A stretch of 42,146 nt of DNA from Candidatus Omnitrophica bacterium 4484_49 (GTDB lineage Bacteria; Omnitrophota; Gorgyraeia; Kaelpiales; Kaelpiaceae), in the NCBI GenBank assembly GCA_002085265.1, contig NATI01000001.1:1-42146 (forward strand). Reading direction: 5' to 3'. This document shows, in pieces, positions 8,585 through 16,927 of the stretch (its first letter is position 1; each line of letters begins with the position of its first letter). A model generated the notes under the pieces. It saw nothing but the letters and a program-made list of their open reading frames with translations. It had not been told where the DNA came from and ran no database searches. Both the position numbers and the translations under genes were made by a program.

Positions 8585-10470
8585 AGAAATTTCAAATAAA
8601 ATTTCTACCCTTAGAGAAAGTGGTGGAGGTTTCTGAAAATACCGATATTCTAAAAGCAGCTATAAAAGCTCGTATAAATCTCAGGAATAGCTGTGGAGGA
8701 AAAGGGCTGTGTGGTAAATGTAAGGTAAGGGTAATTTCGGGAAAATATAAAACCAGGAGTACCTTCACCCTTAAACCTCAGGAGATAAAGCAGGGCTATG
8801 TGCTTGCCTGCCAGACTTATCCCCTAACCGACCTTGTGGTAGAAGTTCTTCCTCAATCTCTGGAAGTGAGACCTCAAATTGCCAGAGCAGGATTGGGCGT
8901 AATTGGAGAGGACCTCTTAAAAGAAGAGAGCCCTGCAGAAGGGATTTATCCTTTAAAGCCTATTATTGGAGTTGAACATTTGAGATTAAAGGAGCCGGAT
9001 CTGGAAAATAATCTTCCTGATGTGGAGAGAATCCGGCTGGCAGCGGGGAGAGAATTCACCATCCCGTTAAAAATTTTGGAACGGTTGCCTTATGTATTGA
9101 GAGAATCAAAATGGGATGTGAACCTTACCTGGTATATTCCCTGTAATTATGTTTTAGATATATCTCCGGCTAGCAGTAAAAATGGGAATTTCGCTCTTGC
9201 TTGCGATCTGGGCACCACTACAGTTGTCCTTCATCTTCTGGATTTATCCAGGGGTAAAGTCATAAATACCAAGGCAGAATATAACAGACAGATTATGGTG
9301 GCTGAGGATGTTATTTCCAGAATTATTCTGGCTGAGGAAGAAGGAGGGCTCCAGGAACTGAAAGTCCTTGCACTGGAGACGATAAATGAGTTAATCGTGA
9401 AAATATGTGAGGATACGGATATTTCCTCTCGTGAAATTACTGCTATACTGATTGCCGGAAATACCACTATGCTTCATCTTGTCCTGGGCATTCCACCAGA
9501 TTTTATTCGCCGATATCCTTATACCCCGGTGTTCAAATCAGAATTGCTTGTTCCAGCTCAGGAAGTGGGAATAAATATTAACCCTCAGGGGTTAGTTTTG
9601 ACCATGCCCGGGATAAGGAGCTTTGTGGGGTCAGATATAGTTGCGGGTATTCTGGCTTCGGGTATGGACAGAGAGGATGAGGTTTCTCTTTTTGTGGATT
9701 TAGGGACCAATGGTGAGGTTGTTCTGGGAAACAGGGAGTGGATGATTTCCTGCTCAACCAGTGCCGGCCCCTGTTTTGAAGGTGGAGGATTAACTTCGGG
9801 AGTACGGGCGATGGCGGGTGCGATTCAGAAAATAACTATTGTAGAGGATAAATTAAATTTCACCACAATTTCAGGAGAAAAACCCATTGGGATTTGTGGG
9901 ACAGGAATAGTAGAGTTAATTGCCGAACTGTTTGTTAATAGAGTTATAGATAAAAGCGGAAATTTTATTCCCGGGAGTTCTCAACGGATTAGAGAGAATG
10001 AATACGGTGAACAGGAGTTTGTAGTTGTGGATAAAAATGAGTCCGGAAGTGGAAGTGATATCGTCATAACGCAGAGTGATGTTAAAAATCTTATTTATTC
10101 CAAGGCCGCAATATACCTGGGGATAGAGGTCCTTTTGCAGAAGATGGGTTTGAATGTCCAGGATGTCAGAAATATTTATATCGCTGGAGGGCTGGGGACA
10201 TATCTGGATATTGAAAAATCAATAACAATCGGCCTTTTTCCGGATGTAGCCCGGGAGAGATTTAAATTTCTGGGCAACACCAGTATTCAAGGTGCAAGGC
10301 TTTATCTCTGTTCTCAATCTGCCCGTCAGCGAGCAGGGGAAATTTCTGATATGGTGACCAATCTGGAACTCAGTAATGTTCCGGAATTTCTGAATAATTA
10401 CTCCAGTGCACTTTTTTTACCTCACACTGATATAGATAAATTTCCGTCTGTTAAGGAGAAATTGAAGTGA
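8572..10470 (+). CDS. acsV: Reductive activator of the corrinoid iron-sulfur protein (RACo/AcsV)
   Basis: RACo uses ATP to return inactive Co(II) corrinoid to Co(I). The 632-residue protein starts with a 2Fe-2S ferredoxin domain (about 5-95) with ligands C41, C47, C50 and C80 in NSCGGKGLCGKCKV and LACQTYP. A linker follows, then an ASKHA-type ATPase domain from about residue 205 that shows CDLGTTTVVLHL (phosphate 1), LIAGNTTMLHL, and VDLGTNGEVVLGN. The C-terminal segment IYIAGGLGTYLDIEKSITIG is also typical of this DUF4445 family. Its start overlaps acsC by 13 bases. Related proteins activate other corrinoid methyltransferases, but the gene context points to CoFeSP. Confidence 0.92.
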   Translation: MEKLKKFQIKFLPLEKVVEVSENTDILKAAIKARINLRNSCGGKGLCGKCKVRVISGKYKTRSTFTLKPQEIKQGYVLACQTYPLTDLVVEVLPQSLEVRPQIARAGLGVIGEDLLKEESPAEGIYPLKPIIGVEHLRLKEPDLENNLPDVERIRLAAGREFTIPLKILERLPYVLRESKWDVNLTWYIPCNYVLDISPASSKNGNFALACDLGTTTVVLHLLDLSRGKVINTKAEYNRQIMVAEDVISRIILAEEEGGLQELKVLALETINELIVKICEDTDISSREITAILIAGNTTMLHLVLGIPPDFIRRYPYTPVFKSELLVPAQEVGININPQGLVLTMPGIRSFVGSDIVAGILASGMDREDEVSLFVDLGTNGEVVLGNREWMISCSTSAGPCFEGGGLTSGVRAMAGAIQKITIVEDKLNFTTISGEKPIGICGTGIVELIAELFVNRVIDKSGNFIPGSSQRIRENEYGEQEFVVVDKNESGSGSDIVITQSDVKNLIYSKAAIYLGIEVLLQKMGLNVQDVRNIYIAGGLGTYLDIEKSITIGLFPDVARERFKFLGNTSIQGARLYLCSQSARQRAGEISDMVTNLELSNVPEFLNNYSSALFLPHTDIDKFPSVKEKLK

Positions 10471-11222
10471 AAATAGCAATTGCCGGCAAGGGAGGAGTGG
10501 GTAAGACAATTATTTCTGCCCTTCTGGTCAGAGAACTCATAGAGCATGGTAAAGGTCCTATTTTGGTGATAGATGCTGATCCCAATGCCAATCTCAATAT
10601 CCCTCTGGGGATAGATTATAACGGGACAATTGCAGATATCGTGGAGGAGCTCAAGACCAGAGCCAGAAGTGGAATCAGTAAGGTGGATATTCTGAAAATG
10701 GAGTTTCAAAACATTATCACTGAAGAGGAGAATTTTGATTTTCTGGTGATGGGTGCTCCAGAAGGACCGGGGTGTTATTGTGCAGTAAATGATATTTTAA
10801 GAGAAATCCTTAATCAATTTTCTCGCAACTACCCCTATGTGATATTTGATGCCGAAGCTGGTCTGGAACATTTGAGTCGAAAAACCGCAGGGGAACTGGA
10901 TTTGTTAATATTGGTTTCTGAACCCAGTTTGAGTTCTCTCCATACATTGTTGAGAGCGAAAAACATAGCAGATAAAACCGGACTTACAGTCAAGGAATTT
11001 CTTCACATAATAAATAAAGTTCGGGGAGAGTTATCTCCTGATATTTTGGATTTCATGTTTAAAAACCAGCTTTTACCGTTTCTGACATTACCCTTTTCTG
11101 AGAACCTGCTTGAAGTTTATGAACGGGGAGAAAATATATTTGAATTTTGGGATGGAAATTTTCTGAAAAAGTTTGCTATAATTGTAAAGGAGAAAATTTT
11201 AAAAAATGGGGGTGGGAAATGA
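10467..11222 (+). CDS. cooC: CooC/AcsF-like nickel-insertion ATPase
   Basis: Family member of MinD/Mrp-type ATPases that mature the nickel site of carbon monoxide dehydrogenase or acetyl-CoA synthase. The 251-residue protein has the deviant Walker A GKGGVGKT at residues 7-14, VIDADPNANL, and a Cys-X-Cys pair, C103 and C105 in GPGCYCAVN, at the place where CooC binds a metal across the dimer. A Walker B-like YVIFDAEAGLEHLSR follows. The GTG start overlaps the activase stop by four bases. No CODH/ACS catalytic gene is in the window, so its client must be encoded elsewhere. Confidence 0.88.
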   Translation: MKIAIAGKGGVGKTIISALLVRELIEHGKGPILVIDADPNANLNIPLGIDYNGTIADIVEELKTRARSGISKVDILKMEFQNIITEEENFDFLVMGAPEGPGCYCAVNDILREILNQFSRNYPYVIFDAEAGLEHLSRKTAGELDLLILVSEPSLSSLHTLLRAKNIADKTGLTVKEFLHIINKVRGELSPDILDFMFKNQLLPFLTLPFSENLLEVYERGENIFEFWDGNFLKKFAIIVKEKILKNGGGK

Positions 11223-12220
11223 GAGATACGATGAATGATGAAATTTTGAAACTGGGAGTACAGAACTGGCCGGGAAAGGTGTATGAACTGGAAATCGGTG
11301 CTGATTCTCAACAGGGTGGTACAAGAGATAAAGTCATCAGGGTTGGGGGGCAGAACTGTATGCCATTTTTACATTTTGAAGGTGAGATGCCCAACGCTCC
11401 CCGGTTGGCTATTGAAATTCTGGATATAAAACCTCAGGAGTATCCTCAGGAACTGGTTAAAGCGTTCGGAGTGGCATTAAATAATCCTGTGGACTGGGCT
11501 AAGAAATGTGTTCAGGATTATGGATTTGATTTTCTGTGTTTAAGATTTATAGGGGCTCATCCCGATTGGGGAGATAAATCTTCTCAAGAATGTGCTCGCA
11601 TTGTTGAGAAAGTTCTCAAGTCAGTAAAAGCCCCATTAATAATTGTAGGATGTGGGGATCCGGAAAAGGATCAGGATTTATTATTTGAAGTCAGCTCTGC
11701 TGCTCAGGGAGAAAATTGTCTCATCGGTATGGCGCTGGAAAATAATTATAAAAGTGTAGTCGCCTCCTGTATAAGTAATGGTCATTCTCTAATTGCTGAG
11801 ACTCCCATAGATATAAATCTCTGCAAGCAGTTGAACATCCTTATTTCTGATATGGGATTTCCTGTGGAGAAAATTGTAATTCACCACGCTACTGCCAGTT
11901 TGGGATATGGGCTGGAATATACTTATTCTATTATGGAAAGGACCAGGTTGGCAGCCCTTCAGGGAGATAAACTTTTATCTCAGCCGATGATAAGCTTCGT
12001 GGGGTGGGAAGTATGGAAAACTAAGGAAGCAAAGGCAAGTGAAGAGGAGATGCCGGAATGGGGAGAATTGAGTAAACGCGGGGTATTCTGGGAGGTAGTT
12101 ACATCCATTGCTTATCTCCAGGCAGGAGTAGATATTCTGGTTCTTAATCATCCCTCCTCTATTATCAGGCTTCAGGATATTATTAAAGATTTAATGTCCA
12201 GAGAGGAAATTATCTCCTGA
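11219..12220 (+). CDS. acsD: Corrinoid iron-sulfur protein small (delta) subunit AcsD
   Basis: TIM-barrel subunit of CoFeSP that pairs with AcsC and helps bind the cobamide and the methyltransferase. The 333-residue protein has the family pattern IGADSQQGGTRDKVIRVGGQN near the start, read here in its parts, then FEGEMPNAPRLAIEILDIKP, and PLIIVGCGDPEKDQDLL. The ATG at 11219 was chosen because it overlaps the cooC stop as ATGA and is preceded by a GGGGGTGGGA ribosome-binding site; a longer frame from 11147 runs inside cooC and is unlikely. Length agrees with known AcsD proteins. Secure call. Confidence 0.94.
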   Translation: MRDTMNDEILKLGVQNWPGKVYELEIGADSQQGGTRDKVIRVGGQNCMPFLHFEGEMPNAPRLAIEILDIKPQEYPQELVKAFGVALNNPVDWAKKCVQDYGFDFLCLRFIGAHPDWGDKSSQECARIVEKVLKSVKAPLIIVGCGDPEKDQDLLFEVSSAAQGENCLIGMALENNYKSVVASCISNGHSLIAETPIDINLCKQLNILISDMGFPVEKIVIHHATASLGYGLEYTYSIMERTRLAALQGDKLLSQPMISFVGWEVWKTKEAKASEEEMPEWGELSKRGVFWEVVTSIAYLQAGVDILVLNHPSSIIRLQDIIKDLMSREEIIS

Positions 12221-12996
12221 TGTTTATCATCGGAGAAAGAATCAACGGTATGTTCAAAAACGTGGCCAGGGCAATTGTTTCCCGGGATAAGAAATCCATC
12301 CAGGAACTGGCAGTGGCTCAGTTAAATAAAGGTGCAGATGCTCTGGATGTGAATGTCGGTCCTGCGTCCCCTAATCCCACAAAGGATATGGTATGGCTTA
12401 TTCAGATTTTGCAGGAGATAACTGACAAACCGCTGGTTATCGATTCTCCCAGTGTAGCAGTTATTCAGGAATCTCTGCCAGAAGTGAAAAATCCTGTGAT
12501 TATAAATTCCACCACTGCTGAGGACCATAAACTTCAAAATTTACTTCCTTTAGCCAAACAATACAATGCTAAAATCATTGCTTTGACCATTGATGAAGGT
12601 GGGGTACCCAAGGATGCGGAATCCAGATTGGAACTGGCTGTGAAGATCATAACCCATGCTCAGGAAGCAGGTTTAAGTCCTAAAGATGTTTATATTGACC
12701 CTGTTTTACTTCCTGTAAACGTTGCTCAGGACCATTCCCCGGAGGTATTAAAGGCATTGAGGGAAGTGAAACTTCTTTGCGATCCTGCTCCCCCAACTGT
12801 GGTGGGGCTTTCCAATGTTTCTCAGGGTGCCAAGCAGAGGTCACTCATTAACAGGACATTTGTAGTTATGGCACTGGCTTGTGGTTTGGATTCTGCCATC
12901 CTTGACCCTCTGGATGATGATGTGATCAATGCCATCAAGACCGCCGAGATTTTGCTCAATGAGCAGATTTTCTGTCCTGATTATCTTTCTATTTAA
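12220..12996 (+). CDS. acsE: Methyltetrahydrofolate:corrinoid methyltransferase AcsE (MeTr)
   Basis: AcsE moves the methyl group of methyl-H4folate to the cobalt of CoFeSP, linking the folate branch to acetyl-CoA synthesis. The 258-residue single-domain pterin-binding TIM barrel opens with FIIGERINGMFKNV and has GADALDVNVGPASPNP, LVIDSPSVAVIQ, INSTTAEDHK and VVGLSNVSQGAK, all typical of the family. The start shares one base with the acsD stop (TGATG at 12218-12222). The stop is followed by a 14-base gap with a strong ribosome-binding site for the lipoyl-domain gene. Confidence 0.95.
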   Translation: MFIIGERINGMFKNVARAIVSRDKKSIQELAVAQLNKGADALDVNVGPASPNPTKDMVWLIQILQEITDKPLVIDSPSVAVIQESLPEVKNPVIINSTTAEDHKLQNLLPLAKQYNAKIIALTIDEGGVPKDAESRLELAVKIITHAQEAGLSPKDVYIDPVLLPVNVAQDHSPEVLKALREVKLLCDPAPPTVVGLSNVSQGAKQRSLINRTFVVMALACGLDSAILDPLDDDVINAIKTAEILLNEQIFCPDYLSI

Positions 12997-13010
12997 CAAG
13001 GAGGAGAAAT

Positions 13011-13247
13011 ATGGAAGTAGAGGTCAGGGTTCCTGATTTTGAAGATGTTGAGAAGGTGACTGTCAGTTACTGGCATTTTAAAGAAGGGGATCAAGTAGAG
13101 GAGGGAAAAGACCTGGTGGAGGTGGCAACAGAAAAAGCTGTTTTTAATATCCCTGCACCCTGTTCGGGAATTTTAAAAACACAGGTGGTTAAAGAAGGAG
13201 AGACCATAAGACCCAGTGAAGTTATTGCAGTTATTCAAAGACAGTGA
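13011..13247 (+). CDS. Stand-alone lipoyl/biotinyl-attachment domain protein (78 aa)
   Basis: A single lipoyl-type domain with nothing fused to it. The hairpin motif VEVATEKAVFNIPAP places the probable modified lysine at K42, and the flanking GILKTQVVKEGETIRPSEVIAVI completes the beta barrel. The sequence is closer to the lipoyl domains of 2-oxoacid dehydrogenase E2 than to biotin carriers (no MKM motif). No E1, E2 core, E3, GcvH, lipoate ligase or LipA gene is nearby. A clear GGAGGAG ribosome-binding site precedes the ATG. It sits between acsE and an Lrp-type regulator, which suggests a carrier role tied to this cluster, but its partner is unknown. Confidence 0.85.
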   Translation: MEVEVRVPDFEDVEKVTVSYWHFKEGDQVEEGKDLVEVATEKAVFNIPAPCSGILKTQVVKEGETIRPSEVIAVIQRQ

Positions 13248-13256
13248 GGTGAGAAT

Positions 13257-13739
13257 ATGAAAGAAATTATCGAATTACTTGAAGAAAATGCCCGGCTAAC
13301 CCCGGAAGATATTTCCAGAATCTTAAAAAAGGATATTGCCACAGTTAAGAAAACCATCGAAAAATTGGAAAAAAGTGGGGTTATCCTGGGATATAAGGCT
13401 ATTATAAATGAAGAGAAGTCAAAATCGTTTAAGCCTGTGAGGGCAGTAATTGAAGTGCAGGTCACCCCCAAAAGAAATCAGGGATTTGATTATATAGCGG
13501 AAAGGATTTATAAATTCTCTGAGGTTGTGACATGTTTTTTAGTCTCCGGGACGTATGACCTTTTGCTTATTGTGGAGGGGGACAATATTCATGATGTAGC
13601 ACAGTTCGTGGCTGAAAAACTTGCACCCTTAGAAGGCGTAAGAGGTACTGTTACTCATTTTCTACTTAAAAAATACAAACAGGATGGTTTTGTATTAACT
13701 AAGGGTAAAGAGAATCACAGACAGAGTATAAGTCTATGA
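13257..13739 (+). CDS. Lrp/AsnC family transcriptional regulator
   Basis: The 160-residue protein has an N-terminal winged helix-turn-helix (about 1-55, IIELLEENARLTPEDISRIL) and a C-terminal RAM ligand-binding domain (about 60-140, with VSGTYDLLLIVEGDN). Lrp/AsnC regulators respond to amino acids and bind DNA as dimers or octamers. It starts nine bases after the lipoyl gene behind a GAGGTGAG ribosome-binding site and its stop overlaps the aminotransferase start as ATGA. The Lrp-aminotransferase pairing is common in anaerobes and suggests control of that enzyme by its own amino acid, an inference. Confidence 0.9.
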   Translation: MKEIIELLEENARLTPEDISRILKKDIATVKKTIEKLEKSGVILGYKAIINEEKSKSFKPVRAVIEVQVTPKRNQGFDYIAERIYKFSEVVTCFLVSGTYDLLLIVEGDNIHDVAQFVAEKLAPLEGVRGTVTHFLLKKYKQDGFVLTKGKENHRQSISL

Positions 13740-14896
13740 AAGAAAGAATTGCTGATAGGGTTAACAAAATAGAACCCTCTGGCATCCGGGAATTTTTTGA
13801 CCTTGTCCTGGGAATGAAGGATATAATCTCTCTTGGTATCGGCGAGCCAGATTTTGTGACCCCTTGGCATATCAGGGAGGCTGGGATTTATGCCCTTGAG
13901 GAGGGATATACTTCTTATACTTCCAATCAGGGACTACCACAGTTGAGGAAAATCATATCTCAGTATATTCACAGAAGATTTGGGGTGAAATATGATCCTG
14001 ATGATGAGGTTCTTATCACCGTAGGGGTATCTGAAGCCTATGATCTGGCTATAAGGGCGGTGGTGAATCCCGGGGACGAGGTCCTTGTCCCTCAGCCCTG
14101 TTATGTATGTTATTATCCAGTGTCAGTGCTTGCTGAGGGTAAGCCGAAATATCTCTCCACATCCAGTACCGGCTTCAAAGTAACTCCGGAATTACTTACT
14201 TCCAATATTTCATCTAAGACCAAGGTTCTGGTTCTGAATTATCCCAATAATCCCACCGGAGTCACTTATACTCGGGAAGAATTAAAATCTCTGGCAAAAG
14301 TGATAAAGGAAAAAAACCTCATAGTTATAAGTGATGAAATATATGCGGAATTGACATATGACCATGGACATACTTCTTTATCCTCCCTTCCGGGAATGAG
14401 GTCTCGGACAGTATATCTAAATGGATTTTCCAAGGCATTTGCCATGACAGGATGGCGTTTGGGATTTGCTTGTGGGCCAGAAGATATTATTTCCGCTATG
14501 AACAAGATACATCAATATACAATGTTATGCGCACCTATTATGAGCCAGATGGCTGGAATAGAGGCGGTGTTGAAAGGGGATTCTGCAGTTCGTCAGATGT
14601 GCACAGAGTACAGACGGAGAAGAGATTACATTGTGGAAAGGTTGAAGGAGATGGGATTGGATTTCGTTTATCCCCAGGGAGCGTTTTATGTGTATGTAAA
14701 TATCGGTAAAACAGGACTTTCTGCTAGGGAGTTTGCAATTAAATTACTCAGACAGAAAAAAGTTGCGGTTGTACCCGGAGTTGCATTTGGGCCTAAGGAT
14801 GACAATGATAGATATATAAGGATAGCATATACGGTTGATTTTGACACTCTGAAAAAAGCCCTCAACAGAATCCAAGAATTTTTGAGGAGTCTTTAA
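13736..14896 (+). CDS. Class I/II PLP-dependent aminotransferase (aspartate/alanine-type)
   Basis: The 386-residue fold-type I aminotransferase moves an amino group between an amino acid and a 2-oxo acid. Visible landmarks are YTSNQGLPQLR (start of the large domain), LNYPNNPTG, the Asp and Tyr of VISDEIYAEL, and the PLP-binding lysine K233 in NGFSKAFAMTGWRLGF. C-terminal RIAYTVDF supplies the carboxylate-binding Arg. The sequence belongs to the broad AspC/PatA group; the substrate cannot be fixed from sequence. It overlaps the Lrp regulator gene by four bases and is followed one base after its stop by the glycosyltransferase GTG start. Confidence 0.9.
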   Translation: MKERIADRVNKIEPSGIREFFDLVLGMKDIISLGIGEPDFVTPWHIREAGIYALEEGYTSYTSNQGLPQLRKIISQYIHRRFGVKYDPDDEVLITVGVSEAYDLAIRAVVNPGDEVLVPQPCYVCYYPVSVLAEGKPKYLSTSSTGFKVTPELLTSNISSKTKVLVLNYPNNPTGVTYTREELKSLAKVIKEKNLIVISDEIYAELTYDHGHTSLSSLPGMRSRTVYLNGFSKAFAMTGWRLGFACGPEDIISAMNKIHQYTMLCAPIMSQMAGIEAVLKGDSAVRQMCTEYRRRRDYIVERLKEMGLDFVYPQGAFYVYVNIGKTGLSAREFAIKLLRQKKVAVVPGVAFGPKDDNDRYIRIAYTVDFDTLKKALNRIQEFLRSL

Positions 14897-14897
14897 G

Positions 14898-16031
14898 GTG
14901 AGTGAACCTCGTATCCTTCTTTTTTACATCACCCATCATTCCGGGCATCATAAAGCAGCCATTTCCATTCAGAGGGCGATAAATATTGTAAATCCTCATT
15001 CTCATATTCAGTGTATAGATGCTTTTAATTATACCAATCCAGTTATGAACCGTATTGCTCATAAAACCTATATGCAGGTAATCAGAAGGCGGCCTGAGGT
15101 CTGGGAGTATTTATATGATAATCCTAATATCGTCCTTAAGACCCAGCGGTTAAAAGCCCTGATACATAAATACAACTCCCGGAAGTTAATAAATTTAATA
15201 AAGGATGTTTCTCCTCATGTAATCATCTGCACTCAGGCTTTCCCCTGTGGGATGGTTGCGGATTTGAAGAAATACTCTGGGCTGGAAATTCCAGTGATGG
15301 GTGTTTTGACTGATTATGTGGCTCATTCTTTCTGGTTTTATGATACTGTGGATATGTATGTGGTTCCTGATGAATCATCTCGGGATAAAATGATAAATAA
15401 TGGAATCTCAGAAGATAGGATAAAAATCTTGGGTATTCCCGTCAAGCCGGAATTCAACGATTTTCTGGATAAGACGCAGATAGTCAGGGAGTTGAACCTT
15501 GATTCTACAATCCCTACGATTCTGGTTATGGGAGGAGGAAGGGGATTGGGAAATATAAAGCAGATAGTTCATTCCCTTTACAAAATAGATATCCCATTTC
15601 AGATGATAGTCCTTGCGGGAGTGAATAAAAGCCTGTTTAATTATCTGAAAAGAAAACAGAAAAAATGGAGTAAAAGAAAAAAAATTCTGGTTTATGGATA
15701 TGTGGATAATGTTCATGAACTTATGACTGTGAGTGATATTTTGATTTCCAAACCAGGAGGTATTACTACTGCCGAGGCGTTAGCCAAGGGGTTACCGATG
15801 GTGATTTTCAATCCTCTCCCAGGGCAGGAGAGGAGTAATACTGAATTTTTGCTCAAGATAGGTGCTGCCATAAAGTGTGAGCATCTTTCGGATCTTCCCA
15901 TTCTTATAAAGGATTTATTCCTCAACAGAGATAAGTTAAAAATTATGAGCATGAACGCCAGAAGGCATGGGCACCCTGATTCTTCTTTAAAGATAGCTCG
16001 GGAAGCGTTGGTTCTTATTGAAAAAAGATGA
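14898..16031 (+). CDS. MGDG-synthase-like glycosyltransferase (GT28 family)
   Basis: The 377-residue protein has the MGDG_synth N-terminal domain (about 1-170, with FYITHHSGHHKAAISIQRA) and a GT28 C-terminal domain with the nucleotide-sugar site SKPGGITTAEALAKGLPMV. Relatives such as plant MGD1 and Bacillus UgtP add galactose or glucose to diacylglycerol. The start is GTG at 14898, next to the previous stop. It overlaps the acyltransferase gene that follows by four bases, so the two probably act together on a glycolipid. The sugar donor and lipid acceptor are not known. Confidence 0.85.
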   Translation: MSEPRILLFYITHHSGHHKAAISIQRAINIVNPHSHIQCIDAFNYTNPVMNRIAHKTYMQVIRRRPEVWEYLYDNPNIVLKTQRLKALIHKYNSRKLINLIKDVSPHVIICTQAFPCGMVADLKKYSGLEIPVMGVLTDYVAHSFWFYDTVDMYVVPDESSRDKMINNGISEDRIKILGIPVKPEFNDFLDKTQIVRELNLDSTIPTILVMGGGRGLGNIKQIVHSLYKIDIPFQMIVLAGVNKSLFNYLKRKQKKWSKRKKILVYGYVDNVHELMTVSDILISKPGGITTAEALAKGLPMVIFNPLPGQERSNTEFLLKIGAAIKCEHLSDLPILIKDLFLNRDKLKIMSMNARRHGHPDSSLKIAREALVLIEKR

Positions 16032-16903
16032 TAACGGAGATATTCTGGAGTTTAGTTTATATAATGGGACAATTTTTTATAAAGGTGTTGCCCCGCAGTT
16101 TTTTGTTTGCTATATCCAGGATATTTTCCTTCTTTTATTATCTCTGGGCTTTCAGGACTCGCAGAATCATAAGGGAAAATCTCAAAATAATTCTCAATAA
16201 TCGATATCGTGAGAAGTTGGTGATAAATACTTTTTATAATTTTTCGCGTTATCTTATAGATTTTTTAAAAACCAAAAATAACGACGGTCTCTTTTTCCGA
16301 AAATATATTAAGGGCGAAAATATCCACATCATCGATGATGCTTTGAGACGGTCATCGGGGGGAGTGGTAATTCTTACAATTCACCTCGGGAACTGGGAGG
16401 TTGGTGGCGGGTATCTGGCCTATCTGGGATATGATTTATCTGCGGTGGCATTGGAACATTCTGTAAGATATGTTGAAAAAGTTTTCAATCGTCAGAGGAA
16501 AAATCTGGGTATTCATGAGCTTCCATTTAGAAATTCTTTCAAAACTTGCCTGGATATCCTCAGAGAAAAGAAACTTGTCGCTCTGTTATGTGACAGGGAT
16601 TTCACTCTAAATTATTATCCCGCAAGACTTTTTGGAAAAATAGCCTATATACCTAAGGCTCCGTTTTTGCTCGCTTTGAGGGCAAAGGTCCCTATGGTGT
16701 TCGGGATTACCATCGCTGAGGGAAATAATTATAAAGTTGTTATGGAAAGAATTTTGGAATTCAAACATTACAGTTATCAGGAGATACCTGCTCTGGTGGA
16801 CGAGGTGGCAAGGATAACCGAAAAATATGTGCTGGATTATCCTGACCAGTGGTTTTTCTTCCATAGATTTTGGGAACAGCCGAAAGAGGTTGTGATTATT
16901 TAG
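16028..16903 (+). CDS. LpxL/HtrB-like lysophospholipid (lipid A-type) acyltransferase
   Basis: The 291-residue membrane-associated protein fits the Lauroyl/myristoyl acyltransferase family that adds secondary acyl chains to lipid A or related lipids. An N-terminal hydrophobic helix (about 15-35) is followed by the catalytic HX4E motif HLGNWE (H119, E124) and LCDRDF with AYIPKAPFLLALRAKVPMV. Its ATG overlaps the glycosyltransferase stop. Presence of this enzyme supports an outer membrane, though the same fold also works on other glycolipids and phospholipids. Downstream comes a promoter-like region and then ugd. Confidence 0.87.
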   Translation: MITEIFWSLVYIMGQFFIKVLPRSFLFAISRIFSFFYYLWAFRTRRIIRENLKIILNNRYREKLVINTFYNFSRYLIDFLKTKNNDGLFFRKYIKGENIHIIDDALRRSSGGVVILTIHLGNWEVGGGYLAYLGYDLSAVALEHSVRYVEKVFNRQRKNLGIHELPFRNSFKTCLDILREKKLVALLCDRDFTLNYYPARLFGKIAYIPKAPFLLALRAKVPMVFGITIAEGNNYKVVMERILEFKHYSYQEIPALVDEVARITEKYVLDYPDQWFFFHRFWEQPKEVVII

Positions 16904-16917
16904 TTTTCTGATATAAT
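16890..16917 (+). promoter_or_regulatory. Candidate sigma70 promoter with extended -10, just before ugd (leaderless type)
   Basis: TTGTGA at 16890-16895 and a perfect TATAAT at 16912-16917 are separated by 16 bases, and TG one base before the -10 makes it an extended -10. Transcription would start at about 16924, only four bases before the ATG at 16928, and no ribosome-binding site lies in between. The sequence overlaps the end of the acyltransferase gene. Confidence 0.6.
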
Positions 16918-16927
16918 TAAAATATTT

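Noticed and set aside
11147..11218. Longer AcsD start inside the CooC-like gene
   Set aside because: The ATG at 11219 has a good ribosome-binding site and ATGA overlap, and the upstream part is not conserved.
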